Notes under the pieces: generated by a model
Databases searched by the model: none
Seen by the model: the letters and a program-made list of their open reading frames with translations, nothing else
Told to the model about the DNA's origin: nothing
Assembly (NCBI GenBank): GCA_020636495.1
Contig: JACJXQ010000008.1
Coordinates: 2,046,001 to 2,110,000 of the forward strand
Source of the DNA: Chitinophagales bacterium
GTDB lineage: Bacteria > Bacteroidota > Bacteroidia > Chitinophagales > Chitinophagaceae
Reading direction: 5' to 3'
DNA length: 64,000 nt
Shown: positions 42,117 to 50,189 of the stretch, one piece after another
Layout: every line of letters starts with the position of its first letter
How positions within the stretch are numbered: position 1 is the stretch's first letter
Program-made: the position numbers and the translations under genes

Positions 42117-44086
42117 GCTTTGAACGATTCTTCCAGTTTACTGATCACGGCAACAGCTTCGTTATAGGTCTGGTTCATTTGTTGCGAACCTCCGGTGCCG
42201 GAATACAATGCGGTCTCGCATTCATTCATCACCTGTTCCGTTTGCTGCTGCAGTGCTCTGTCTATATTCCTGTTATGTAAAGCGTCCCATACATTTTCCT
42301 TCGATAAAGAGGATAACGGTATGTTCAGCTTGTCGCTTAAATATAACCAAATTGCTTTTGATATTTCTTCGTAAAAAGGCGTGCGCTCGTTTTTCTGCAA
42401 CAGCTTTTGTGCGGCAGCCAGCCTTTTCAGTGCCACTTTATTGGCACGCCTGTTCCTGAGCAGGGTTGTGTCCTTAGCCAACTCATCTTCCCTTCGTTTC
42501 CATGCTATGATGCCTATAAAGGCGAACAGAGGCACTGCATATATTGACCAATAGCCAACAGAGAGCACGATCGGTTTGCTGTTCAGTTTCAGGTTGCCTA
42601 TGGGCGATGTATGTATCGGGTGTATATCGGTCAATAAAGTATTGCTTGGCGCATCAGCCATGTAATTCTTGCCGGGTTTCACCTGTATCTTTACAGGTGC
42701 TGTATTACTCGTTACATATTTACCTGTTTCCGGATTGAAATAAGTAAAAGGTATCGACGGAATCGTATAATCTCCCGGTGTACGGGCAGATATAGCATAG
42801 GTGATGGTCTTGGAGCCACTGATGGTAGTAGTACGTCCTGTAATAGTATCTACTATGGCAGGATCATATCCGCTCAGCCCGTTGGGTAGTTGCAGCCTGG
42901 GAGCTTCTATCAGTTTTATATTTCCACTGCCGGTGATCACCAGTTTCAGGTTGGCTACGTCATCTGTGGTTATTTCTGTTTTATCTATACTGCTGTTTAC
43001 GGTAAAGTCGCCCACGGCACCCGTATAACTTTCCGGTTTGCCTTCTTCCGGTACTGGTAATACTTCTATTTTTACCGGCTTGCTTTTCAGCGTTACACGC
43101 ACATCTTTATACGCCATTCTGCTGAAGAACTGGTCTGCCATAGGGTCATCCATAAAAAAGCTGCTGAAGAACGGGTCGTCGAAGAACGGGTCGCGCTGCC
43201 TTGTTTTTTGTACTATACGGGCTACACCCTCTGCTTCAGCCGGGTCAAGCTCCAGCGTGCCTGATTGTTGCGGGAACAGTGCCGACTTTTTCAGCGTAAA
43301 TACCTGGTACCTTTTACCGTCTACTACTTTTTCAACGGGTGTTATCTTTCCCTTGGGCATATCAAAGTCCTGGGTCCAGAAGCCATTTAAAGAGGGTAGT
43401 TTGGATATGCTTACATTCATAGGCAGGGCAGCATACAGCTTATACGATGCGGTTATTTGTTCGCCCACATGTACTTTACTCTTGTCAACCTCTACTTTTA
43501 TAAACAGGTCTTTATCCAGGTTTACATTGGCTTCTTCAGGTGTGGCTTGTTGCTGTTGTTGTCTTTGTTGCATGGCCTGCATCTGGCGCTGGCGCTGCTG
43601 CATCAATGCTTCAAAAGGATCGTCATTGAAAGGGTCGTAAGCTCTTTGTTGCCGCTGTTGTGCAAGTGTTCCGTCCACCACTTCCAGTGGCAGGCTGTTC
43701 GACTCATAAGTGTCTCCATTACCATCAGTAGCTACTGCCGCGGGTATGGTCATTTTACCTTTCCTTTTGGGTTGCAGTACATAGGTAATAGTGATGCTTT
43801 CGCTACGGGTCATGTGCCCGTTCACATAGCTCATTTGTGTACCTGAACTCTGGTAGGGGCCACCCACTATGGCAAAATCCTTACTTATCTCTGGCTTGGG
43901 GCCCAGTGTTTTCAGGTTAGGCACGTCTTTTATCATATACTGCACCTGCACCTGGTCCTGTATGCCTATTTTGTTGGCACTGGCACTGGCCGAGAATACG
44001 GCATCCTGTGCTGGCACACTTTTGGCACATGCAGCCACCATCAGGCAGGCTACTATAACGCGAAATATGTTCCGTTTATGTATCAT
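42113..44086 (-). CDS. BatD family protein (oxygen tolerance)
   Basis: 657 residues with a signal peptide (FRVIVACLMVAACAKSVPAQ). Family-typical repeats, with 'ASANKIGIQDQVQVQYMIKD', the 'SITITYVLQPKRKGKMTIPA' block and TYAISARTPGDYTIPSIPF; a membrane helix at about 510-528; C-terminal cytosolic helical part. A Gln-rich stretch (about 162-180) is unusual. BatD and BatE take part in envelope assembly or aerotolerance in a poorly defined way. Promoter TATTTTTG is 15 nt upstream. BatA, BatB and BatC are not in the window. Confidence 0.88.
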   Translation of the reverse strand: MIHKRNIFRVIVACLMVAACAKSVPAQDAVFSASASANKIGIQDQVQVQYMIKDVPNLKTLGPKPEISKDFAIVGGPYQSSGTQMSYVNGHMTRSESITITYVLQPKRKGKMTIPAAVATDGNGDTYESNSLPLEVVDGTLAQQRQQRAYDPFNDDPFEALMQQRQRQMQAMQQRQQQQQATPEEANVNLDKDLFIKVEVDKSKVHVGEQITASYKLYAALPMNVSISKLPSLNGFWTQDFDMPKGKITPVEKVVDGKRYQVFTLKKSALFPQQSGTLELDPAEAEGVARIVQKTRQRDPFFDDPFFSSFFMDDPMADQFFSRMAYKDVRVTLKSKPVKIEVLPVPEEGKPESYTGAVGDFTVNSSIDKTEITTDDVANLKLVITGSGNIKLIEAPRLQLPNGLSGYDPAIVDTITGRTTTISGSKTITYAISARTPGDYTIPSIPFTYFNPETGKYVTSNTAPVKIQVKPGKNYMADAPSNTLLTDIHPIHTSPIGNLKLNSKPIVLSVGYWSIYAVPLFAFIGIIAWKRREDELAKDTTLLRNRRANKVALKRLAAAQKLLQKNERTPFYEEISKAIWLYLSDKLNIPLSSLSKENVWDALHNRNIDRALQQQTEQVMNECETALYSGTGGSQQMNQTYNEAVAVISKLEESFKA

Positions 44087-44101
44087 GATTTTTTACAAGT
44101 A

Positions 44102-44109
44102 CAAAAATA
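44102..44109 (-). promoter_or_regulatory. -7 promoter element for the batD operon
   Basis: The minus strand reads TATTTTTG, 15 nt before ATG 44086. No -33 TTG is seen. Confidence 0.5.
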
Positions 44110-44163
44110 AAATTTAACCGCCCCCGTGTATGTTGGCGTACGGTTAAAGCACTGTTAAAAAAC

Positions 44164-44868
44164 TCACAAATCGCCTTTTATCGGGCGCATAACAAGTGTT
44201 TCTACATCTGCTTTTGCGGAGAGATGATAAGCGGCCCATAGCATCTCGGCTACGTCATTAGCTTCCATAAATCTTTCGGGGTCTATACCTGCTCCTTCCC
44301 ACGAGCGGCTGTAGGTAGCACCGGGACATATAGAGGTCACCCTGATGCCATCCTCTTTCAGTTCTTCTCTCAGGTTCTCGGAAAAACCTAACAGGGCGTA
44401 TTTGGTAATACCGTAACTACCACCGTTAGGGTAGGCCTTCAGGCTGGCAACACTGCATATATTAAAGATGTGGCTCTTAGCTCGTTTAGGCATAGATGGC
44501 TGAACTGCCCTTGTCAGGTAGTAGGCACTGTACATATTTACTTCCATGAGTGTTTCCAGGTGCCCGTCCGGTTCTTCCATCAGTTTGCCGGGAAAGAACA
44601 ATCCTGCGTTATTTACTAATAGGTCAATGCTTTTGAATGCAGATAATACATGAGTCGCAAAGGCCAGTACCTCCTCTTTTTTACCCATATCAGCACGGTA
44701 GGTAATAATTTCCGCATCGGGATTAGCGGCTTTCCATTCCTGTGCCAGTTGTTGCAGGTCACTTTCCGTGCGTGCGCATACAGCCACGTCAAATCCCTGT
44801 GATAATAATTTTTCTGTAATAGCTTTCCCTATTCCCTGTGTAGCTCCTGTAATTATAGCCTTAGGCAT
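44164..44868 (-). CDS. SDR family oxidoreductase
   Basis: 234 residues from ATG 44868 (MPKAIITGATQGIGKAITEKL). Cofactor motif TGATQGIG, NNAG (VNNAGLFFPG), and catalytic Ser and YxxxK in ICSVASLKAYPNGGSYGITKYA. It is a classical short-chain dehydrogenase/reductase, NAD(P)-linked; the substrate is unknown. The frame from 44928 has a basic tail with no family match, so the internal Met is chosen. It lies 77 bp upstream of batD on the same strand. Confidence 0.9.
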   Translation of the reverse strand: MPKAIITGATQGIGKAITEKLLSQGFDVAVCARTESDLQQLAQEWKAANPDAEIITYRADMGKKEEVLAFATHVLSAFKSIDLLVNNAGLFFPGKLMEEPDGHLETLMEVNMYSAYYLTRAVQPSMPKRAKSHIFNICSVASLKAYPNGGSYGITKYALLGFSENLREELKEDGIRVTSICPGATYSRSWEGAGIDPERFMEANDVAEMLWAAYHLSAKADVETLVMRPIKGDL

Positions 44869-44948
44869 AAATGTCTCTGTTTTGCGTCTATCAGCACACA
44901 ATTTATTCCTTTTAGAGGCAATTGCCAATTGTAAAGTAGGAGCTTAAT

Positions 44949-45143
44949 TTAAACTGGATTACTCTGTTCTGGCTTGTGTGGAGACACAAACAAGCTTGCT
45001 GCAATAAATGCCACTCCCATACCTTTAAAGAAGTCAATGACATCTATATGTATCGGTATAAAGTAATTAACGATCACCAGGGTATTCATTACCAGTAATC
45101 CTGCAATTAATAATTTTGTATTTATTGTCTTTTTCCTGCTCAT
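44949..45143 (-). CDS. Small two-helix membrane protein, unknown function
   Basis: 64 residues with two hydrophobic segments (about 10-28 and 36-54) and a basic N-terminus (MSRKKTINTKLL). No family is recognised. It lies 80 bp upstream of the SDR gene on the same strand. A long repeat-containing gap lies upstream of it. Confidence 0.5.
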   Translation of the reverse strand: MSRKKTINTKLLIAGLLVMNTLVIVNYFIPIHIDVIDFFKGMGVAFIAASLFVSPHKPEQSNPV

Positions 45144-45423
45144 AACACAAATTGTTTTTTTTATAAACTAACACGTGTACTAAAGTTAACGAATATTCTA
45201 TATTTATCATTTTTTTATTTCATAAATACGTATTATTTATGTATATTTACAATTGTAAAGAAGCTCTTTGAAACTCTGTCACCAATGCGAATATTTTTAT
45301 TATTTCCAGTTTTCCGGGGGAAACAAAAGGAAACAATTTTTTATCCAGCTAAGGTTATTATGAAATGACATTTTTGTAATATGTATATAAATTGAAACAC
45401 ATACCCCAATATCTGCTACATTT

Positions 45424-45453
45424 CGATACAAAACGATACAAAACGATACAAAA
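45424..45453. repeat. Three tandem copies of CGATACAAAA
   Basis: CGATACAAAA occurs three times without change at 45424, 45434 and 45444. Seven bases of the last copy lie before the palindrome at 45449. Possible regulator sites. Confidence 0.85.
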
Positions 45454-45466
45454 ATGTACATTTTTG
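45449..45466. repeat. 18-bp perfect palindrome
   Basis: CAAAAATGTACATTTTTG is identical to its own reverse complement. It directly follows and overlaps the last 10-bp repeat and lies about 95 bp before the DUF983 promoter. Confidence 0.75.
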
Positions 45467-45559
45467 AAGGGTAGTAATAACATACAGGAGAATCTACTAT
45501 ATATAACACCTCTATGCCGGTATGTAATGATTGTTACACTGCCACCTGCTATTAGTAAT

Positions 45560-45567
45560 TATCTTTG
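45560..45567 (+). promoter_or_regulatory. -7 promoter element for the DUF983 gene
   Basis: TATCTTTG, 15 nt before ATG 45583. It rules out TTG 45565 as the start. Confidence 0.6.
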
Positions 45568-45582
45568 TACAAATTATCACAA

Positions 45583-45996
45583 ATGGCTAACGATAATACA
45601 CCGGGTCTTGTCTCCTCGATGGTTCATATGAAATGCCCCAAATGCAGAAAGGGTAATATGTTCACCAATAAAAGCATTTTCCCCCTCGGCAAAGTACTGG
45701 ATATGCCTGATACTTGCCCTGTCTGCGGCCAGAAGTTCGAGCTGGAGGTTGGTTTCTACTATGGCACCGGTTATGTTAGTTATGCCCTGTCTGTAGCGTT
45801 ATTTGCCATTGTACTGGTAGCTTACTGGCTCATATTCGGCCTTTCTTTTATGGATAACAGTGTATATTATTACCTGGCCACCAGTATAGCCATTGTCCTG
45901 CTGGCCCAGCCCTGGTTGATGCGTATATCACGTGTGTTATACCTTAATATGTTCGTGAAATACGGAGAGGGGAATAGTCTCAAATCTGAGGAGTAA
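45583..45996 (+). CDS. DUF983 membrane protein with two CxxC motifs
   Basis: 137 residues from ATG 45583 (MANDNTPGLVSSMVHMKCPKC). Two zinc-finger-like pairs, CPKCRKG and CPVCGQKF, then two membrane helices. This is the DUF983 family of small bacterial membrane proteins, whose role is unknown. The promoter shows that the longer TTG frame (45565) is wrong. It is followed 38 bp later by the biotin carboxylase gene. Confidence 0.85.
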   Translation: MANDNTPGLVSSMVHMKCPKCRKGNMFTNKSIFPLGKVLDMPDTCPVCGQKFELEVGFYYGTGYVSYALSVALFAIVLVAYWLIFGLSFMDNSVYYYLATSIAIVLLAQPWLMRISRVLYLNMFVKYGEGNSLKSEE

Positions 45997-46034
45997 CGTA
46001 CGCTGTTTACGCTGAATCAATTATCTTAGCGCTT

Positions 46035-47519
46035 ATGCAAAAAATTCTGGTGGCCAATCGTGGCGAGATTGCCCTGCGTATCATGCGTACGGCAAGGGAA
46101 ATGGGTATCAAAACCGTAGCTGTATTTTCCGAAGCGGATAGAAATATGCCTTTTGTCAGGTTTGCCGACGAGGCGGTATGTATCGGGCCGGCTTTATCAG
46201 CACAATCTTATCTCAGGGCAGAGAAGATAATAGAAGTAGCCAAACAAACCGGGGCTGATGGCATTCACCCGGGTTACGGTTTCCTAAGTGAGAACGCCGC
46301 TTTTTCAAAAGCCGTTTCTGATGCGGGATTGATATTCATAGGCCCATCTGCTTACTCTATCGATATGATGGGTAGCAAGATATCTGCCAAGCAGGCCGCC
46401 AAGAAGTTCAATGTACCTATGGTACCGGGTACTGAGAACGCTATACAAAGTGTAGACGAAGCGAAGAAAATAGCCAAAGAAGCAGGATATCCCGTGCTGA
46501 TAAAAGCTTCTGCCGGTGGTGGTGGTAAGGGTATGCGTGTAGTGAACAGTGAAGATGAACTAGGAAGCCAGATGCAAATGGCTAAAAGTGAGGCATTAAG
46601 TTCCTTCGGCGATGATGCGGTATTCATCGAGAAATATGTTGCTGCGCCAAGGCATATAGAGATACAACTCATGGGCGATCAGCATGGTAACTATGTCTAC
46701 CTGTTCGAGCGTGAGTGTTCCATACAGCGCCGCCACCAGAAACTGGTAGAAGAGGCGCCATCCAGTTGCCTGACACCTGATATACGTAAGGCTATGGGCG
46801 AAAGCGCAGTTGCCGTTGCACGTTCTTGTAAATACCACGGTGCCGGTACGGTAGAGTTCCTGGTAGACGAGAACCTGAACTTCTACTTCCTGGAAATGAA
46901 CACACGCCTGCAGGTAGAACACTGCGTGACGGAAATGATTACCGGGGTTGACCTAGTGCGCGAACAGATAAACGTGGCAAGGGGAGAAAAGCTTTCCTTC
47001 TCCCAGGACGACCTGGAGATCAACGGCCACTCAATAGAATTAAGGGTTTGCGCTGAAGATCCTGCCAACAACTTTCTGCCCGATACAGGTAAACTGGTGA
47101 CTTATATGCCGCCAAAAGGGCCCGGCGTAAGGGTAGACGATGGATACGAGCAAGGTATGGATATTCCTATCTACTACGACCCCATGATAGCCAAGCTGGT
47201 AGTGCATGCTGCTACACGTGATGAGGCTATCGACAGGCTCTGCCGTGCAATAGACGAGTATCATGTGAGTGGCATACAAACTACGCTTGGTTTCGGTAAA
47301 TGGGCTGTACAAACAGAACCTTTCCGTACAGGCAACTTCGATACCGGGTTCATCGAAAAGTACTTTAAACCTGAGTATTTGGAAGACAGGGACGAGGACA
47401 CGGAAAAAGTGGCTGCACTGCTTTCTGCTTATGTCTGGAACAAGGAGAAAAAGCCTGTTACTCAGCTGAATACTGCAGTGAATGGAGTTTCTGCCAATTG
47501 GAAGACACGCCGCAGGTAA
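46035..47519 (+). CDS. accC: Biotin carboxylase (acyl-CoA carboxylase subunit)
   Basis: 494 residues. The N-terminal domain starts MQKILVANRGEIALRIMRTA; ATP-grasp glycine loop ASAGGGGKGMRVV; biotin-carboxylase blocks ERECSIQRRHQKLVEEAPS and FLEMNTRLQVEHCVTEMITG. It carboxylates biotin on the carrier protein, the first half of malonyl-CoA or propionyl-CoA synthesis. Its carrier and carboxyltransferase are not adjacent, so acetyl-CoA or another acyl-CoA is undecided. A 40-residue tail follows the core. A weak -7 (TATCTTAG) lies 5 nt before the ATG. Confidence 0.9.
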   Translation: MQKILVANRGEIALRIMRTAREMGIKTVAVFSEADRNMPFVRFADEAVCIGPALSAQSYLRAEKIIEVAKQTGADGIHPGYGFLSENAAFSKAVSDAGLIFIGPSAYSIDMMGSKISAKQAAKKFNVPMVPGTENAIQSVDEAKKIAKEAGYPVLIKASAGGGGKGMRVVNSEDELGSQMQMAKSEALSSFGDDAVFIEKYVAAPRHIEIQLMGDQHGNYVYLFERECSIQRRHQKLVEEAPSSCLTPDIRKAMGESAVAVARSCKYHGAGTVEFLVDENLNFYFLEMNTRLQVEHCVTEMITGVDLVREQINVARGEKLSFSQDDLEINGHSIELRVCAEDPANNFLPDTGKLVTYMPPKGPGVRVDDGYEQGMDIPIYYDPMIAKLVVHAATRDEAIDRLCRAIDEYHVSGIQTTLGFGKWAVQTEPFRTGNFDTGFIEKYFKPEYLEDRDEDTEKVAALLSAYVWNKEKKPVTQLNTAVNGVSANWKTRRR

Positions 47520-47639
47520 CTGGTTTTTTGTGACAGTTTTTTAACAAATCATGCCTCACTTCTGCAGCTTATCTGCCGTCTGTTATAATAGAGCAACCTG
47601 TTTCAGGTGTAGATGGTATAACAGATAAAATGTGCAGGT

Positions 47640-47981
47640 ATGAAACAGAAGATGACATGGTGGTTAGTGGTTATTGTGGCGTTATGTACACTACAGGGAG
47701 AAGCTTATGCTCAAAGGCATAAGACAAGTTGCCCGCCCAAACGTTCTTTCTGGAGATCTCATAAACAACACGACAAGCTGGTCAAGTTTCCTCAATTGAC
47801 AAGGAAAGGAAAGAGACAACAGGAAAAGGAAGACAGGGTGTATGTAGCTGAACAAAGATCAGAGCAGCAAAAGGAACAAAAAAAACGTGATAACATGTAT
47901 TTGCCATCACGTTCAGTTAAGTTCAGGGAATTGAAAACGGCGGACAAAGACATCGCGTCTACAAAATGTCCGCGTAGGTAA
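47640..47981 (+). CDS. Small basic secreted protein, unknown function
   Basis: 113 residues with a signal peptide (TWWLVVIVALCTLQGEAYAQ). The mature part is very basic and rich in Lys, Arg and Gln (RKGKRQQEKEDRVYVAEQRSEQQKEQKKRD), probably a helix. Three Cys. No family is recognised. It ends 1 bp before the stop of the convergent glutathione peroxidase gene. Confidence 0.55.
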   Translation: MKQKMTWWLVVIVALCTLQGEAYAQRHKTSCPPKRSFWRSHKQHDKLVKFPQLTRKGKRQQEKEDRVYVAEQRSEQQKEQKKRDNMYLPSRSVKFRELKTADKDIASTKCPRR

Positions 47982-48530
47982 TTACTTATCAATAGCTGAT
48001 AAAAGCTCCTCGCTGTCAGGTTTCACCTTAGATGAAAAGACGCCTACCAGGTTTCCTTCTTCATCTATCAGGTATTTCTGGAAGTTCCACTTTACATCGC
48101 TGTCTTCATAGTTGTTGTATTCCTTCTTCGTCAGCCAGTGATATATAGGTGCCATTTCTTTACCTTTCACAGATATTTTGGCTGCCATCGGGAAGGTTAC
48201 TCCGTAGTTCTTTTTACAGAAAGCAGCTATCTCTTCATTGTTACCTGGCTCCTGGCGCATAAAGTTGTTAGCCGGAAAGCCCACTATGACTAGTTTGTCT
48301 TTCTTTTGCTCATACAGTGTTTCAAGCCCTTCATATTGAGGTGTGAAGCCACACTTAGAGGCCGTGTTAACTATGAGTATCTTTTTACCTTTGAAATCAG
48401 CAAAATCAATAGTGCCACCGTCCAATGCCTCAACTTTGAATTCATATATGCTTTTGTGCATCTTGTCTTTGGGAGTAGCCGGTGCACCCCAAAAAAGGAA
48501 ATTGAATAATAATAACATGCTGTAGCTCAT
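47982..48530 (-). CDS. Glutathione peroxidase family thiol peroxidase
   Basis: 182 residues. Active Cys in NTASKCGFTPQYEGLE; the second loop reads FPANNFMRQEPGN (FPANNF is the common Bacteroidota form of FPCNQF); the Trp-Asn block is VKWNFQKYL. The enzyme reduces peroxides, probably with thioredoxin since the resolving Cys of the FPCNQF loop is Ala. The N-terminus (SYSMLLLFNFLFWGAPATP) may export it; Met24 (48461) is an alternative start giving a cytosolic form. Confidence 0.88.
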   Translation of the reverse strand: MSYSMLLLFNFLFWGAPATPKDKMHKSIYEFKVEALDGGTIDFADFKGKKILIVNTASKCGFTPQYEGLETLYEQKKDKLVIVGFPANNFMRQEPGNNEEIAAFCKKNYGVTFPMAAKISVKGKEMAPIYHWLTKKEYNNYEDSDVKWNFQKYLIDEEGNLVGVFSSKVKPDSEELLSAIDK

Positions 48531-48624
48531 ATACCGTAATTATATAATAATGTTCTTTAAATCAAAAACTTATGTAAAGGTACCTACATTTAACGAAATA
48601 GGTTTTATTACAACAGTTATATCT

Positions 48625-48632
48625 TATTTTTG
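48625..48632 (+). promoter_or_regulatory. -7 promoter element for the Ig-like lipoprotein
   Basis: TATTTTTG, with 6 nt between its G and ATG 48639. It covers the longer TTG start at 48630, which is therefore rejected. Confidence 0.55.
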
Positions 48633-48638
48633 TTCACG

Positions 48639-50159
48639 ATGAAGGCGTTTCCATTACGTATTTTTTCTGTAGTATTTTTATTGGTGTTGGTTGCAGGTTG
48701 TGCCAACATAGTTCCTCCTACAGGGGGTAAAAAAGATACCACACCTCCCAAACTGGTTTCATTAAGTCCGGCAGACTCGTTATTGAACACCCGGGTTACG
48801 CAGATAACAATGCGTTTTGATGAGTTCATTGCGTTGGACAATGCCACAAAAGAGATACAGATATCACCCGTAATGCCATTCCCTCTTACAACCGTGCTTT
48901 CCGGTAAAAAGTTGACGGTGAGCATACCTGACTCGTTGCTGAAGGATAGCACCACCTACCGTATCAGTTTTGGAAAATCGATTAAAGACCTGAACGAAGG
49001 AAATGTATTTAAGAATATGAATTACATATTCAGTACCGGTGGCTTTTTTGACTCGCTGATGATAGCAGGTACTGCATATGAGGCTGTAACAGGGAAGCCT
49101 GCAGGATCCGACATAAATATCGTGCTGTATGATGCCAGGAGGCCGGATAGCGCTATCGTAAGGGAGAAACCTGAATATGTAGTAAAGGTAAAAGACAAAG
49201 GCCATTTTATATTGCCTGGATTGCCGGGCAAGTCGTTCCGTATATATGCATTGAAGGATGATAACGATAACCTTATTTATGATGGTACGAATGAAAGGAT
49301 AGCATTTATAGATTCGATTATATTTCCTGCCGATACTATTGGTAAACTTATAGAGTTGAGACTCTTTAAAGAAATTGCGCCATTAGATACGGCAAAAGAT
49401 GCTGATAGCGTGAAAACCAATATGCGTGAAAGGTCGGGTAAAAGAAGGGGTATGATCGTAGATAGTAAAGATTTTCGTTACAGTGTTGGTGTAGACACTT
49501 CTAACAAAGATAAACGTACCCACGACCTGAACAAACCTGTGAAGATATCATTCGGTAATACAGTAGATACTTATGATATAGAAAGGATTTCGCTGTCATT
49601 AGACAGTTCAGATACTTTAATACCGTTTACCATCACCCGCGACACACTGCCCAATATATTGTTCATGGATGCAGACTGGAAGGAAAATACTTTGTATACC
49701 ATTAAGCTACTTAAAGACTTTGCAGAAGATACATCAGGACAGATGGCAACGCCATCAAAACATATGTTTCGCACAAAAGGAGAAGAAGATTATGGAATAC
49801 TTATCACAAATGTCCCGTCTGTATATTTAGGCAAAAAATACAGGCTTGTTGTAACGACAGAAAAAGACACCTTATATAACAAGCCTGTAACTGACACTAT
49901 TGTACAGATAAATCGGCTCTTGCCTGAAAAATACAGTCTTTCCATTATCGTAGACGAAAATGAGAACGGTATCTGGGATACGGGTAACCTTTTTGAAAAG
50001 ATACAGCCTGAACTCGTTATACCACATACGGATGTTATAGATATGAAAGCAGGATGGGAGATTGTAGTGGATTTCGTAATGCCGGTTACTGAAGGGCAAT
50101 CTGCTAAAACTAAAATAGGCGCACCACCCGTAAGGGGGGATAGGCCCGGAGCTAAATAA
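48639..50159 (+). CDS. Ig-like (Big_5) domain lipoprotein
   Basis: 506 residues from ATG 48639 (MKAFPLRIFSVVFLLVLVAG), lipobox VAGC. The N-terminal domain (PPTGGKKDTTPPKLVSLSPADSLL, then TMRFDEFIALDNATKEI) is typical of the Big_5/SbsA Ig-like proteins of Bacteroidota. A middle part has further beta domains (ENTLYTIKLLKDFAEDTSG). The role is unknown, probably at the outer membrane. The promoter lies 6 nt before the ATG. Confidence 0.82.
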   Translation: MKAFPLRIFSVVFLLVLVAGCANIVPPTGGKKDTTPPKLVSLSPADSLLNTRVTQITMRFDEFIALDNATKEIQISPVMPFPLTTVLSGKKLTVSIPDSLLKDSTTYRISFGKSIKDLNEGNVFKNMNYIFSTGGFFDSLMIAGTAYEAVTGKPAGSDINIVLYDARRPDSAIVREKPEYVVKVKDKGHFILPGLPGKSFRIYALKDDNDNLIYDGTNERIAFIDSIIFPADTIGKLIELRLFKEIAPLDTAKDADSVKTNMRERSGKRRGMIVDSKDFRYSVGVDTSNKDKRTHDLNKPVKISFGNTVDTYDIERISLSLDSSDTLIPFTITRDTLPNILFMDADWKENTLYTIKLLKDFAEDTSGQMATPSKHMFRTKGEEDYGILITNVPSVYLGKKYRLVVTTEKDTLYNKPVTDTIVQINRLLPEKYSLSIIVDENENGIWDTGNLFEKIQPELVIPHTDVIDMKAGWEIVVDFVMPVTEGQSAKTKIGAPPVRGDRPGAK

Positions 50160-50189
50160 AATTATCTTTACTGATTAATATATCTTGAT

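Larger units (their letters stand above)
45144..45582. other. 439-bp gap, AT-rich, with repeats
   Basis: No convincing gene. It holds three 10-bp repeats, an 18-bp palindrome and the promoter of the DUF983 gene. The short minus frame at 45300-45509 spans part of it and is not believed. Confidence 0.6.

Noticed and set aside
43038..43640. 200-residue open frame antisense to batD
   Set aside because: Ser/Cys-rich shadow; batD is strongly supported.
45424..45453. CRISPR-like array
   Set aside because: The repeats are 10 bp and directly adjacent with no spacers, so they are not a CRISPR array.
45300..45509. 69-residue open frame on the minus strand over the repeat region
   Set aside because: It spans the tandem repeats and palindrome and has no family features.
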